Numbered from the stretch's first letter, positions 16,786-34,591 are shown. The stretch: DNA of 64,000 nt from DASXQK01 sp963757155 (GCA_963757155.1 CAVWQS010000029.1:1-64000), one strand, 5' to 3'. Notes: generated by a model from the letters alone, not told the origin. Numbers and translations are program-made.

Positions 16786-16822
16786 AAAACCCCGCCAGTT
16801 GTTTGATCTGGCGGGGTTTTTG
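16786..16822 (-). terminator. Intrinsic terminator of the rRNA operon
   Basis: A 13-base-pair stem (AAAACCCCGCCAG and CTGGCGGGGTTTT) with a nine-base loop lies three bases beyond the tRNA-fMet 3' end in the minus direction. It ends in a T run on that strand. The position and strength fit the end of the rrn transcript. Confidence 0.85.
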
Positions 16823-16824
16823 TT

Positions 16825-16901
<77 letters not shown>

Positions 16902-16902
16902 T

Positions 16903-17040
16903 ATCAGAGGACAGAGGACGGAGAACAGAGGACAGAAGCAGTTTCTGATCTCTGTTTTGTGGCTAGGAATGCTGGGCGGGTGCGAGAGGCAGAGGCAGTT
17001 TTCGTCTGTCCTCTGTTCTCTGTCGTCCGTCTTCCGTTCG
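16903..17040. repeat. Inverted repeat in the 5S to tRNA-fMet spacer
   Basis: The spacer has a left arm rich in GAGAACAGAGGACAGA and a right arm, at about 17,000-17,035, that is close to its reverse complement (TCTGTCCTCTGTTCTCTGTC). The left arm also holds short tandem AGAGGAC copies. In the precursor RNA this forms a long stem between 5S and tRNA-fMet, and could serve as an RNase processing hairpin. Confidence 0.55.
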
Positions 17041-17045
17041 GAAGA

Positions 17046-17161
17046 CCTGGCGGCGACCTACTCTCCCACGTCTTAGGACGCAGTACCATTGGCGCTGAGG
17101 GTTTTCACGGCCGAGTTCGGGATGGGATCGGGTGTATGGCCCCTCGCCATGACCACCAGGT
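17046..17161 (-). rRNA. rrf: 5S ribosomal RNA
   Basis: The minus strand runs from about ACCTGGTGGTCATGGCGAGG to CGCCGCCAGG and contains the conserved GAACTCGGCCGTGAAAAC segment. The length is near 116 bases. Ends are estimated from the terminal helix. Confidence 0.92.
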
Positions 17162-17267
17162 CGTCGGAACGGAAGCGGGTGAACGAGTGCGGTTATGTTG
17201 TGTTTGGTCGAGGTCTTGTTGTGCGCTGCAGGCGGGCTCTGGTCCCTGCATGCGACGGAAGGATCGA

Positions 17268-20008
<2,741 letters not shown>

Positions 20009-20276
20009 AAGCTCCTCCGCCGCACACAGAGAGCAGAGCCCTCCACACAACGACAGCAAAGCCTCGACTTTAACACTCAGCACTCATTCTATTACCCGCC
20101 TGGCCGTCAACCACGAATCCCTTCGCCCTCGAGCTTTCGCTCAAGGCAAGGCAACCCGTGCCAACAGCCAGTCGCATTCCTATCCACAATGTCAAAGAGC
20201 AGGTATCAGGGACCAGGCTTCGCAGCCTGCCCTATTCATGTTCCTCGGAATGGCCAAAAGCTCTGACCAGAAGCGC

Positions 20277-20352
20277 TGGTGGAGCCGACCGGGATCGAAC
20301 CGGTGACCCCCTGCTTGCAAAGCAGGTGCTCTCCCAGCTGAGCTACGGCCCC
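20277..20352 (-). tRNA. tRNA-Ala (TGC)
   Basis: A 76-base tRNA with 5' GGGGCCGTAGCTCAGCTGGG, anticodon loop TTTGCAA and encoded CCA. It lies in the 16S-23S spacer, as usual in proteobacterial rrn operons. Confidence 0.96.
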
Positions 20353-20372
20353 AGATGATCCATGGGCCAGAC

Positions 20373-20449
20373 TGGTGGGCCAGGGAAGATTTGAACTTCC
20401 GACCTCACGCTTATCAAGCGCGCGCTCTAACCAGCTGAGCTACTAGCCC
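20373..20449 (-). tRNA. tRNA-Ile (GAT)
   Basis: A 77-base tRNA with 5' GGGCTAGTAGCTCAGCTGG, anticodon loop TTGATAA and encoded CCA. It precedes tRNA-Ala by 20 bases in the 16S-23S spacer. Confidence 0.96.
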
Positions 20450-20624
20450 GATCTCTCCACCCCGTAGCGGCGCGCATAAATCGCGCAGCCGCCTTGCGGC
20501 GCTTATTCCGAGGAGAAGGGATGCGAGGACGGCGGCCTCGAGCCGTCATAGGGACAGGCTCGGTAGATATGAGCTCGAAAGAGGTGTCGACTGCCTGGCG
20601 GCAGCCGTCCTTCCTCCAAGTCCC

Positions 20625-22128
<1,504 letters not shown>

Positions 22129-22376
22129 ACCTTAGATCTCCCACCCCGAACCAGCCGAAGCCGACCCGAGACAGAACACCCAAAATCGGGATCCCGTTAC
22201 TTTTAAACGCGCTCTCGTCACGAAGCCTCAGACCAAGCAAAGCCCTCAGATCGCTCCGAAGACCCGCAGAAGCCCAAAACTCCGCTTCCAGAAACACGCA
22301 AGCAACAGGTCCAATGAACCAGCCATAAGCCGACCCAAGACCGCCGCCCGCGCATCCCTTCTCTCAATACCAACAA

Positions 22377-22388
22377 TGTCAAACAGCG
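22377..22388 (-). promoter_or_regulatory. boxA-like antitermination element
   Basis: The minus strand reads CGCTGTTTGACATTG, close to the alphaproteobacterial boxA form TGCTCTTTGACATTG found in rRNA leaders, where NusB/NusE bind. It lies about 250 bases upstream of 16S, inside the leader transcript. I considered the TTGACA as a -35 box, but no suitable -10 follows. Confidence 0.5.
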
Positions 22389-22486
22389 ACGTTCTTTCGA
22401 CCGAGGACGCGCAAAGCACCAAGCCCAAACCGGGGCCTTGGTGACCCTTCGCGCCCCGTCGGCGCGTGCCGACAATCAAAAGAGCG

Positions 22487-22541
22487 GTGCAAAACTTTTG
22501 CACGAGCCCGCCGAAGCGGGCGACTGCCGTCTCACGACGGC
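22487..22541 (-). promoter_or_regulatory. rrn leader palindrome and hairpins
   Basis: Immediately downstream of the rrn promoter come three elements. First is a six-pair hairpin (GCCGTC, loop GTGA, GACGGC; 22526-22541). Next is a UUCG-capped hairpin (GCCCGC TTCG GCGGGC; 22506-22521). Last is a perfect 17-base palindrome, GTGCAAAACTTTTGCAC (22487-22503). The palindrome may be an operator, and the two stems may stabilise the leader RNA. Other parts of 22129-22624 show no gene. Confidence 0.45.
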
Positions 22542-22550
22542 GGAAGGCAC

Positions 22551-22579
22551 TATTTAGGCCCTGGCATGCCGACTGTCCA
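22551..22579 (-). promoter_or_regulatory. Sigma-70-type rRNA operon promoter
   Basis: On the minus strand TGGACA (-35) is followed after exactly 17 bases by TAAATA (-10). Transcription would start near 22544, giving a leader of about 415 bases before 16S. Spacing and location make it the best rrn promoter candidate in the region. The DUF1489 gene ends 46 bases upstream. Confidence 0.65.
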
Positions 22580-22624
22580 GAGCAAAACACCACTGGCGTC
22601 GGCGAAGCAGCAGAAATCTGTGGA

Positions 22625-23023
22625 TTACAGCAGCCCCAGGGCCCGCAACTCGGATGCCAGCTTTTCCGGTAGCTCATCCGAATGCTGACCTTTTACTAGA
22701 TCGGGTGGGGCGTCCTCGCTTTCAAGGTAGCGCCAACCCTGGAAAGGCCGATGCAGCCGTGGCCGCACCCGGGTCAGCCGGCGCCCCAGCACGAGGGCAC
22801 ACCAGACCCCGTCCTCCCTCTCCCGCCGATCGAGCTTCATGATGCGCTGGCGAACCCGGACCTGGCCCTTGATGATCCAATAAAGCGAGCCGCCGGCGAC
22901 GATCTCCGCCCCCCGTTTCGGGTGATTGCGGGTCCAATGCTCCACCGGCGAGCGATTGCGCTGCCATTGGGCGAGATCCTCGACGCTATCGCAGCCGACG
23001 CAGAGTTTGAGCAGGTGCAGCAT
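22625..23023 (-). CDS. DUF1489 family protein
   Basis: A 132-residue protein, MLHLLKLCVGCDSVEDLAQW onward, matching alphaproteobacterial DUF1489. The start at ATG 23023 is chosen because TAAGGA stands at proper distance and the family begins with M-x-L-H-L. An upstream in-frame ATG (23053) would overlap the lyase gene. The conserved aromatic and basic residues (WTRNHPKR, YWIIKGQVRVRQ) suggest an RNA- or nucleotide-binding fold, but the function is unknown. It is the last gene of the leucine-degradation cluster. Confidence 0.85.
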   Translation of the reverse strand: MLHLLKLCVGCDSVEDLAQWQRNRSPVEHWTRNHPKRGAEIVAGGSLYWIIKGQVRVRQRIMKLDRREREDGVWCALVLGRRLTRVRPRLHRPFQGWRYLESEDAPPDLVKGQHSDELPEKLASELRALGLL

Positions 23024-23030
23024 GATTTCC

Positions 23031-23956
23031 TTACGAGGCTTGGGCAGCGACATGGGCGGCCGCGGCGCACCGCGCCCGCGAGACTTTAGAGGCCGGCGGG
23101 CGTCCCAGGCGATCAGAAATGAACCAGCCCGCCTCGATCAAGGCATCGAGATCGACTCCGGTTTCGATACCTAACCCCTGGAGCATATAGAGCACATCCT
23201 CGCTCGCCACATTGCCGCCGGCACCGGGCGCATAGGGGCAGCCGCCCAGCCCGGCCACGGCGCTATCCACCACCGCGACGCCGCATTCAAGGGCCGCCAG
23301 GATATTGGCGAGCGCCTGGCCATAAGTGTCGTGGAAATGCACCGCGAGGCGCTCCCGGGACAGGGATTTGGCGACCGTCTCGATCATCGCCGCCGCCTTG
23401 CCCGGCGTGCCGATGCCGATGGTATCGCCCAGGGAGACCTCATAGCACCCCATCTCCGCCAGCCTTCCGGCGACATCCGCCACCTTCTCGGGCGCGACAG
23501 CGCCTTCGTAGGGGCAGCCCAGCACGCAGGAGACATAGCCCCGCACTTTGACGCCGGTCGATTTGGCGGCCGCCATGACCGGCTGGAAGCGCTCCAGGCT
23601 CTCGGCGATGGAGCAGTTGATGTTGCGTTGCGAAAAGCTCTCCGAGGCCGCGGCGAAGACCGCGACCTCCGCCGCGCCCGCCGCACGCGCCGCCTCGAAG
23701 CCGCGCAGATTCGGCACCAGCACGGGATAGGCGGTTCCGGGCCGCCGTGCGATGCCGGCCATGACCTCGGCCCCATCGGCCATCTGGGGCACCCATTTCG
23801 CCGAGACGAAGCTGGTCGCCTCCACCACCGGCAGGCCTGTCGCCGACAGCCGGTCGATCAGGGCGATCTTGACGGCGGCCGGCAGGATCTCGGCCTCGTT
23901 CTGCAGCCCATCCCTTGGGCCGACCTCGACCATGCGTACCCGTGCCGGCAGGCCTC

Positions 23957-23960
<4 letters not shown>
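23031..23960 (-). CDS. mvaB: Hydroxymethylglutaryl-CoA lyase
   Basis: A 309-residue TIM-barrel lyase that splits HMG-CoA into acetoacetate and acetyl-CoA, the last step of leucine degradation. Motifs are MVEVGPRDGLQNE at the N-terminus, metal ligands in AVHFHDTYGQALAN and the catalytic Cys in GLGGCPYAPGAGGNVASED. Its ATG overlaps the stop of the carboxylase alpha gene as ATGA, so the two are translationally coupled. Confidence 0.95.
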
Positions 23961-25962
<2,002 letters not shown>

Positions 25963-25963
<1 letters not shown>

Positions 25964-26742
25964 CAACCTTGCCAGCTCGGCTTGCGCTTCTCGAGGAAGG
26001 CCGCCACCCCCTCGCGGCCCTCCGCGCTTGCGCGCTGCCGGGCGATGCGCCCCGCCGTCTCGGTCCTCAATGCCGCATCGATCGGGCGATCCGTCACATC
26101 GGCGATCAACCGCTTGGCCTCCGCCATGGCCGCGGGTCCGTTCTGGCACAGGATATCGGCAAGTCTGCTCGCCTCCGTCGCCAGATCCGACGCCGGCACC
26201 ACGGCAGTCACCAGCCCCAGCCCCAGAGCCCGGCGGGCATCGAAGCGTTCGGCGGTAAGGAAATAGCGCCGCGCGGCGCGCGGCCCGATGGCCGCGATGA
26301 CATAGGGGCTGATGGTTGCCGGCGTCAGGCCCAGGCGTACCTCGGAGAAGGCGAATTGCGCATCCTCGGCCGCGATCGCGATATCGCAGGCGGCGACCAG
26401 CCCCACCCCGCCGCCCATGGCCGCGCCCTGCACCAGAGCGATGGTCGGCTTGGGCAGGGAATCCAGGCGATGCAGCATCTCCGCCATCTTCTGGGCATCG
26501 GCCGCGTTCTCCGCGGCCGTGTAGCCGGCCATGCGCTTCATCCAGGCAAGATCGGCGCCGGCGGAGAAGCTCTTGCCGCGACCTGCCAGAAGAACGACAC
26601 GAATGGCCGAATCCGCCGCCAGCGCCGCCAGCGCCGCACTCAGCTCGGCGATCAGCCCATCGTCGAAGGCGTTGTGACGCTCGGGCCGGTTCAGCCAGAG
26701 GGTCGCCTTGGCGCCGCTGCGCTCGATCTCGATGCCGCTCAT
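25963..26742 (-). CDS. Methylglutaconyl-CoA hydratase (enoyl-CoA hydratase family)
   Basis: A 259-residue crotonase-fold protein starting MSGIEIERSGAKATLWLNRP. The oxyanion-hole segments GRGKSFSAGADLAWMKRM and QGAAMGGGVGLVAACDIAIA are present. Between the two MCC subunit genes the expected role is hydration of 3-methylglutaconyl-CoA to HMG-CoA, the step between MCC and the lyase. Specificity is inferred from context. Confidence 0.88.
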
Positions 26743-26758
26743 GACGACCCTTCCCGGC

Positions 26759-28358
26759 TCACATGCGGAAGACGCCGAAGCGCGTCTCCTCGATGGGCGC
26801 ATTGAGAGCCGCCGAGAGGCCGAGGCCCAGCACCCGCCGGCTGTCTGCCGGGGCGATGATGCCATCGTCCCAGAGCCGCGCGCTGGCGTAATAGGGATGG
26901 CCCTGGCGCTCGTATTGGGCGCGGATGGGGGCCTTGAAGGCCTCCTCCTCTTCCGCCGGCCAGGGCGTCTTCATATTGTCCTTCTTGACCTGGGCGAGGA
27001 CCGAGGCCGCCTGCTCGCCGCCCATCACCGAGATGCGTGCATTGGGCCACATCCAGAGGAAGCGTGGACCATAGGCCCGGCCGCACATGCCGTAATTGCC
27101 GGCCCCGAAACTGCCGCCGATGATGAGCGTCAGCTTCGGTACCCGGGCGGTGGAGACCGCCATCACCATCTTCGCCCCGTCCTTGGCAATGCCGCCGGCT
27201 TCGTATTTGCGACCGACCATGAAGCCGGTGATGTTCTGGAGGAAAATGAGCGGGATGCCGCGCTGGGCGCAAAGCTCGATGAAATGCGCGCCCTTGAGGG
27301 CGGATTCCGAAAACAGGATCCCGTTGTTGGCGACGATGCCGATGGGATAGCCGTAGAGCCGCGCGAAGCCGCAGATCAGCGTCGCGCCATAGAGCTGCTT
27401 GAACTCGTCGAAGACGCTGCCATCGACCAGGCGGGCGATGACCTCGCGGACGTCATAGGGCTTCTTCGCATCGCTCGGGACGATGCCGTCGAGCTCCGCC
27501 GGTGTCGAAGCGCGGCTCGACCGGTTCGCGGATTTCCAGGGAGATCGCCTTCGACCGGTTGAGGTGGGCGACGGCCCGGCGGCAGATCGCCAGGGCATGG
27601 GCATCGTTCTGCGCATAGTGATCGACCACGCCCGAGCGGCGGGCATGGACATCGGCGCCGCCGAGATCTTCCGCGCTCACCTCCTCGCCCGTCGCCGCCT
27701 TCACCAGCGGTGGTCCGCCGAGGAAGATGGTGCCCTGGTTGCGAACGATGATCGCCTCATCGGACATGGCGGGCACATAGGCGCCACCGGCGGTGCAGGA
27801 CCCCATGACGACCGCGATCTGGGGAATGCCCGCCGCCGACATGTTCGCCTGGTTGAAGAAGATTCGCCCGAAATGCTCGCGGTCGGGAAAGACCTCATCC
27901 TGGCGCGGCAGATTGGCACCCCCGGAATCGACGAGATAGACGCAAGGCAGCCGGTTCTGCAGCGCGATCTCCTGGGCCCGCAGATGCTTCTTCACCGTCA
28001 GCGGATAATAGGTTCCGCCCTTGACCGTGGCGTCATTGGCCACGATGACGCATTCGCGGCCCTCGATCCGGCCGATGCCGGTGATGATCCCGGCGGCCGG
28101 CACCACCTCATTGTAGACACCATGCGCAGCGAGCTGGGAGAGCTCGAGGAACGGCGTGCCGGGATCCAGCAGCATCTCGACGCGCTGGCGGGGCGAGAGC
28201 TTGCCGCGGGCGAGATGGCGCGCCATCGCCTTCTCCCCGCCGCCCTTTGCGATCTGGGCAGCCTGCTTGCGCAGATCCTCGACGAGGCCACCCATAGCCT
28301 CGGCATTGGCCCGGAAGCCCGGCGAGCGCGGATTGATCTCGGAGGTCAGGACAGGCAT
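26759..28358 (-). pseudogene. Methylcrotonyl-CoA carboxylase beta subunit, frameshifted
   Basis: This carboxyltransferase should be about 533 residues. The frame from ATG 28358 (MPVLTSEINPRSPGFRANAE) is intact through the N-terminal crotonase-like domain (SGGANLPRQDEVFPD, VMGSCTAGGAYVPAMSDE). It is lost near EPRFDT. The C-terminal domain (AELDGIVPSDAKKPYDVREV, GGSFGAGNYGMCGRAYGP) continues one base out of frame to 26759. Removing one base of the CCGG at about 27499-27502 restores DTAELDGIVP. With all partner genes intact, a sequencing indel is more likely than true loss; if real, leucine degradation would be blocked. Confidence 0.9.
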
Positions 28359-28458
28359 GGGCCGATGCGTTTCCCCGCAGGGTCGATCGCGCCTTGAGCG
28401 GCGACTCTGGCGCCCAGCATCCCCGGCCATTTTGACCGGGGCAAGGGAAAACCCGTGC

Positions 28459-29049
28459 CTACCATCCGCCGGTCGCCAGCCAGCGGTCGAGCTGACCCAG
28501 CCGGTCATGGCCCCAGAAGGGCTCGCCATCGACGAAGAAGAAGGGTGAGCCGAAGACGCCGCGGGCAAGCGCCTGGTCGGTCGCATCCCGCAGCGCTGCC
28601 TTGGTCGCCGGCTGCTCAAGCCCCTGCTCGAGACCCTCGATGCCGAGCCCGCGGGCGATCTCGGCGACCACCGGGACCGGGGTTATATCCCGCCCCTCGC
28701 CGAAGGCCGTGTGATAGAGCGCCTTCGCCAGGGCCTTGGCCTGCGACGGCACCTCGACCCAATAGCAGGCGCGGCTGGCAGCCAAGGCGAAGAAAGGGAA
28801 TGGCTCCGGCATCTTGAGCGGAACGCCCAGAAGACGCGCCGAGCGGGCGAAGTCGCGGCGCGCATAATCGCCCCGCAGCGGCTGTTCCGTCAGCGCGCGT
28901 TGGCCCGTCAGCTTGAAGGCCGCCCCCAGGACGAAGGGGCGCCAGGTGACACTCCGGCCGTGGCGCGCGGCCAGCGCATCGATCTCGGTCGAGGCGAGAT
29001 AGCCATAGGGCGAGGAGAAGTCGAAATAGAAGTCGATCGGCTCGGCCAT
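28459..29049 (-). CDS. 2-Hydroxychromene-2-carboxylate isomerase family protein (DsbA/GST-kappa fold)
   Basis: A 196-residue thioredoxin-fold protein starting MAEPIDFYFDFSSPYGYLAS. The SSP motif gives a serine at the glutathione-binding position, as in HCCA isomerases and kappa GSTs. FGSPFFFVDGEPFWGHDRL near the C-terminus is typical of the family. The role is not proven: similar genes often sit inside acyl-CoA catabolic clusters without a naphthalene pathway. Confidence 0.82.
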   Translation of the reverse strand: MAEPIDFYFDFSSPYGYLASTEIDALAARHGRSVTWRPFVLGAAFKLTGQRALTEQPLRGDYARRDFARSARLLGVPLKMPEPFPFFALAASRACYWVEVPSQAKALAKALYHTAFGEGRDITPVPVVAEIARGLGIEGLEQGLEQPATKAALRDATDQALARGVFGSPFFFVDGEPFWGHDRLGQLDRWLATGGW

Positions 29050-29063
29050 CCCGCCTCCCGGGC

Positions 29064-30200
29064 TCAGTCTTCGATGATGCTGCGCGAGATGATCATGCGC
29101 TGGATATCGCTGGTGCCCTCATAGATCTTGCAAACCCTGACATCCCTGTAGATCCGCTCGACGGGGAAATCATTGAGATAGCCATAGCCGCCGTGGATCT
29201 GGATCGCATCCGAGGCGACCTCCTCCGCCATTTCGCTGGCATAGAGCTTGGCCATGGCCGCGAGCTTCAGGCTGGGGCGGCCGAGATCGCGCTCTCTGGC
29301 CGCCGCATGGGTCAGCGCCCGGGCGGCCTCGATCTTGGTCGCCATGTCCGCCAGGCGGAAGGCGACCGCCTGATGCTCGACGATGGGCTTGCCGAAGGTC
29401 ACGCGCTGGCGGGCATAGGCGAGCGCTGCCTCATAGGCGGCCCGCGCCAGGCCGATTGCTTGTGCTGCGATGCCGATGCGCCCGCTCTCGAGATTGGCCA
29501 GCGCGATGCGCAGCCCCGCGCCCTCCTCGCCCAAACGAGCATCGAGGGGAAGACGGCAGTTCTCCAGGACGATATGGGCCGTGTCCGAGGCATGCTGGCC
29601 GAGCTTCTTCTCCAGCCGCGTCACCTTGAAGCCGGGCGTGTCCGTCGGGACCAGGAAGGCGCTGAGACCGCGCTTCCTGGCCGCCGGATCGGTGACCGCG
29701 AAAAGCACCGCGATCCCCGCCTTGCTGCCGTTGCTGACGAATTGCTTGGTCCCATCCAGAACATAGGAATCGCCCTCGCGACGCGCCCTTGTGCGGATTC
29801 CTGCCGCGTCCGAGCCCGCCTCCGGCTCGGTCAGGCAGAAGCAGGCGAGCAGCTCGCCCGAGGTCATCGCATGCAGGTAGCGCTGCTTCTGGGCCTGGCT
29901 GCCAAAGCCCAGCACCGGCAGGCAGCCGACCGAATTATGCACGGCCATGATGGTGCTGCAGGAGCCGTCGCCCGCCGCGATCTCCTCCACCGCCAAGGCA
30001 TAGGTGAGATAGTCGACCCCCGCGCCGCCCCATTCCGGCGGCACCAGCATCCCCAGCAGGCCGAGCTCGCCCATGGCCTTGACGGCCTCGGCCGGAAAGC
30101 GCGCATCGCGATCCCATTCCGCGGCGAAGGGTGCCAGCCGCTCGGCCGCGAAGCTTCGCGCCATGTCGCGGATCATGATCTGGTGCTCGTTCAGCGACAT
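29064..30200 (-). CDS. Acyl-CoA dehydrogenase, short/branched-chain type
   Basis: A 378-residue FAD enzyme. Motifs are CLTEPEAGSDAAGIRTRA (FAD/substrate binding), QIHGGYGYLNDFPVERIYRD and IYEGTSDIQRMIISR. The catalytic base is the Glu of IYEGTSDIQ, placed as in short-chain/isobutyryl-type enzymes. It is separate from the isovaleryl-CoA dehydrogenase upstream, so the cluster handles at least two acyl-CoAs. Confidence 0.9.
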   Translation of the reverse strand: MSLNEHQIMIRDMARSFAAERLAPFAAEWDRDARFPAEAVKAMGELGLLGMLVPPEWGGAGVDYLTYALAVEEIAAGDGSCSTIMAVHNSVGCLPVLGFGSQAQKQRYLHAMTSGELLACFCLTEPEAGSDAAGIRTRARREGDSYVLDGTKQFVSNGSKAGIAVLFAVTDPAARKRGLSAFLVPTDTPGFKVTRLEKKLGQHASDTAHIVLENCRLPLDARLGEEGAGLRIALANLESGRIGIAAQAIGLARAAYEAALAYARQRVTFGKPIVEHQAVAFRLADMATKIEAARALTHAAARERDLGRPSLKLAAMAKLYASEMAEEVASDAIQIHGGYGYLNDFPVERIYRDVRVCKIYEGTSDIQRMIISRSIIED

Positions 30201-30231
30201 ATGCGGCTTCCCTCCGTCGAGGGCGGCGCCA

Positions 30232-30654
30232 TCAGCCCCTCTTGCGGCGGGGGCTATGGCCGCGGCGCTCCTTCGCGCGCCGCCGCGCCGTCACCTCGAT
30301 CTCGATCCGCATCCGCGGGTCGATGAGGCCGGCGATGATGGCGGTGGAGGCCGGCCGGATATCGCCGAAATACTGCCCGAGGATGGGCGCGATCTCCGCC
30401 CAGTCCTTGGCCCGGGGGATGATGTAATTCACCCGCACGACATCGGCGAGGCTGGCGCCGGCCTGCTTCAGAGCCGCGGCGACGTTGCGGAAGGTCTGAT
30501 GCACCTGCTCCGCCAGATCGCTGGAGATCGACATGGCGGCATAGTCGAAGCCCGTGGTGCCGGCGACGAAGACCCATTCGCCGTCGACCACGGCGCGCGA
30601 ATAGCCAGCCACCTTCTCGAAGGCGGAGCCGGAAGAAATCAATCGACGGGTCAT
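30232..30654 (-). CDS. RidA/YjgF family protein
   Basis: A 140-residue protein with the family pattern VAGTTGFD, then ADVVRVNYIIPRAKDWAEI and RPASTAIIAGLIDPRMRIEI. The conserved Arg that binds carboxylates in imine deaminases lies in DIRPASTAIIAGL. Proteins of this class remove reactive enamines or have lost catalysis and bind small acids. A basic tail of about 15 residues (RRRAKERRGHSPRRKRG) is unusual. Confidence 0.85.
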   Translation of the reverse strand: MTRRLISSGSAFEKVAGYSRAVVDGEWVFVAGTTGFDYAAMSISSDLAEQVHQTFRNVAAALKQAGASLADVVRVNYIIPRAKDWAEIAPILGQYFGDIRPASTAIIAGLIDPRMRIEIEVTARRRAKERRGHSPRRKRG

Positions 30655-30657
30655 GGA

Positions 30658-30843
30658 TCAATCCTTTTTGGTGCGGCGCGGCCGCCGCAGGAGCTCGCCT
30701 CCGCAATTGGGGCAGGCATGGCTCATCGCTTCGGCGCAAGCACCGCACCAGGTGCATTCGAAGCTGCAGATATAGACCTCGGCGGAATCGTGAGGCAGCG
30801 TCTTGCCGCATTTCTCGCAGGCCCCGCGCATTTCCAGCGACAT
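30658..30843 (-). CDS. DUF1272 zinc-ribbon protein
   Basis: A 61-residue protein with four Cys pairs (CEKC, CSFECTWC, CAEA, CPNC) typical of DUF1272, which probably binds two zinc ions. The stop lies three bases before the RidA gene, and it is within ten bases of the dehydrogenase gene before it. The function is unknown. Confidence 0.85.
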   Translation of the reverse strand: MSLEMRGACEKCGKTLPHDSAEVYICSFECTWCGACAEAMSHACPNCGGELLRRPRRTKKD

Positions 30844-30852
30844 GCGCCCCCC

Positions 30853-32010
30853 TCACTTCGTCTCGTTGAAGAGCTCGCGCCCGATCAGCATGCGACGGAT
30901 CTCGCTGGTGCCGGCGCCGATCTCGTAGAGCTTGGCGTCACGCAGCAGGCGTCCGGTGGGAAAATCATTGATATAGCCGTTGCCGCCCAGGGCCTGGATC
31001 GCCTCCAGCGCCATCCAGGTCGCCTTCTCCGCCGCGAAGAGGATGGCGCCCGCCGCATCCTTGCGCGCCGTCTCGCCGCGATCGCAGGCCTGGGCCACGG
31101 CATAGACATAGGCGCGGGCCGCATTCATCGTCGTGTACATATCGGCGATCTTGCCTTGCATCAGCTGGAACTCGCCGATCGGCTGGCCGAACTGGTGGCG
31201 CTGATGGACATAGGGCAGCACCACATCCAGGCAGGCCTGCATGATGCCCAGCGGCCCGCCGGCGAGCACGGCACGCTCGTAATCCAGCCCGCTCATGAGC
31301 ACGCGCACGCCCTCGTTCTCGCCGCCCAGGCGGTTCTCCTCCGGCAGCTCGCAATCGACGAAGACCAGCTCGCAGGTGTTGGAGCCGCGCATGCCGAGCT
31401 TGTCCAGCTTGGGCGAGGTGGTGAATCCCTTCATGCCCTTCTCGACGATGAAGGCGCTGATCCCCCGTGGCCCCGCCGCCGCATCGGTCTTGGCATAGAC
31501 CACCGCGACATCGGCATCGGGGCCATTGGTGATCCACATCTTGGTGCCGTTGAGCACATAGCGGTCGCCCCGGCGTTCCGCCCTCGTGCGCATGGAGACG
31601 ACATCGGAGCCCGAGCCCGGCTCGCTCATGGCCAGCGCGCCGACATTGTGGCCGGAGATCAGATCCGGCAAATAGCGGCGGCGCTGTGCCGAGCTGCCGT
31701 TACGGCGGATCTGGTTGACGCAGAGATTGGAATGGGCGCCATAGCTGAGGCCGACGCTGGCGGAAGCCCGGCTGATCTCCTCCATGGCGACGACATGCTC
31801 GAGATAGCCCATGCCGGCGCCGCCCAGCTCCTCCTCCACGGTGATCCCGAGCAGGCCGAGGGCGCCCAGCTTGGGCCAGAGATCCATGGGAAAGCTGTTG
31901 CTGCGGTCGATCTCCGCCGCGCGCGGGGCGATCTCCGCCGCGGCAAAGCCGGCGATCTGCTCGCGCAGCATGCCGACGGTTTCTCCCAGACCGAAATCGA
32001 GCCCGTTCAT
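30853..32010 (-). CDS. ivd: Isovaleryl-CoA dehydrogenase
   Basis: A 385-residue FAD enzyme oxidising isovaleryl-CoA to 3-methylcrotonyl-CoA, the first committed step of leucine catabolism after transamination and decarboxylation. The IVD hallmarks are GLSYGAHSNLCVNQIRRNG, AMSEPGSGSDVVSM, an internal catalytic Glu region LMSGLDYERAVLAGGPLG and ALGGNGYINDFPTGRLLRDA. It is the first gene of the minus-strand cluster ending at 22,625. TAAGG lies just before the ATG. Confidence 0.95.
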   Translation of the reverse strand: MNGLDFGLGETVGMLREQIAGFAAAEIAPRAAEIDRSNSFPMDLWPKLGALGLLGITVEEELGGAGMGYLEHVVAMEEISRASASVGLSYGAHSNLCVNQIRRNGSSAQRRRYLPDLISGHNVGALAMSEPGSGSDVVSMRTRAERRGDRYVLNGTKMWITNGPDADVAVVYAKTDAAAGPRGISAFIVEKGMKGFTTSPKLDKLGMRGSNTCELVFVDCELPEENRLGGENEGVRVLMSGLDYERAVLAGGPLGIMQACLDVVLPYVHQRHQFGQPIGEFQLMQGKIADMYTTMNAARAYVYAVAQACDRGETARKDAAGAILFAAEKATWMALEAIQALGGNGYINDFPTGRLLRDAKLYEIGAGTSEIRRMLIGRELFNETK

Positions 32011-32053
32011 AGCCTTAGAGTATCCTCCCCAGGACCTATGGCAACAGGGGGTC

Positions 32054-34337
<2,284 letters not shown>

Positions 34338-34377
34338 GCCGCCCTTTGCCACCCGCAGGCGCGGGTCCTAGACGCGA

Positions 34378-34406
34378 AGGGCCCGGGCCGTTGCCGGCCA
34401 GGCCCC
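34378..34406 (-). repeat. Duplicate of the tRNA-Leu 3' flank
   Basis: A GC-rich hairpin (GGCCTGGCC...GGCCCGGGCC on the minus strand) followed on the plus strand by GTTGAGGGTGCG closely resembles 34569-34610, which contains the tRNA-Leu terminator and the last bases of the tRNA. It could be a duplicated terminator, possibly for the malic enzyme's divergent neighbour, or the scar of a lost tRNA copy. Confidence 0.35.
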
Positions 34407-34568
34407 TGTTGAGGGTGCGCGCAACTAAATCGCCGCTATCAAGGTAAATTCAATTCTATCAGGGACTTAAGGCCGCACCGGGAGCTGGGTAAGTAGCATC
34501 TCCGGTCAGGGGGAACAAGCCCGCAAATACGGCGGCTATCGGCCGCGCCGAAGCCGGAGACGGAAAGA

Positions 34569-34591
34569 GCCCGGACCGTCGCCGGCCGGGC
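34569..34591 (-). terminator. Terminator-like hairpin after tRNA-Leu
   Basis: On the minus strand GCCCGG and CCGGGC enclose 11 bases and are followed by TCTTTCC. It begins 11 bases after the tRNA-Leu 3' end, so it probably terminates that transcript. Confidence 0.5.

Noticed and set aside
22377..22382. TTGACA as a second rrn -35 box
   Set aside because: No -10-like hexamer occurs 15-19 bases further on; the wider match is to boxA.
27453..28619. MCC beta upstream extension to 28619
   Set aside because: The 87 added residues are Arg/Ser/Pro-rich and overlap the isomerase gene; ATG 28358 gives the family start.
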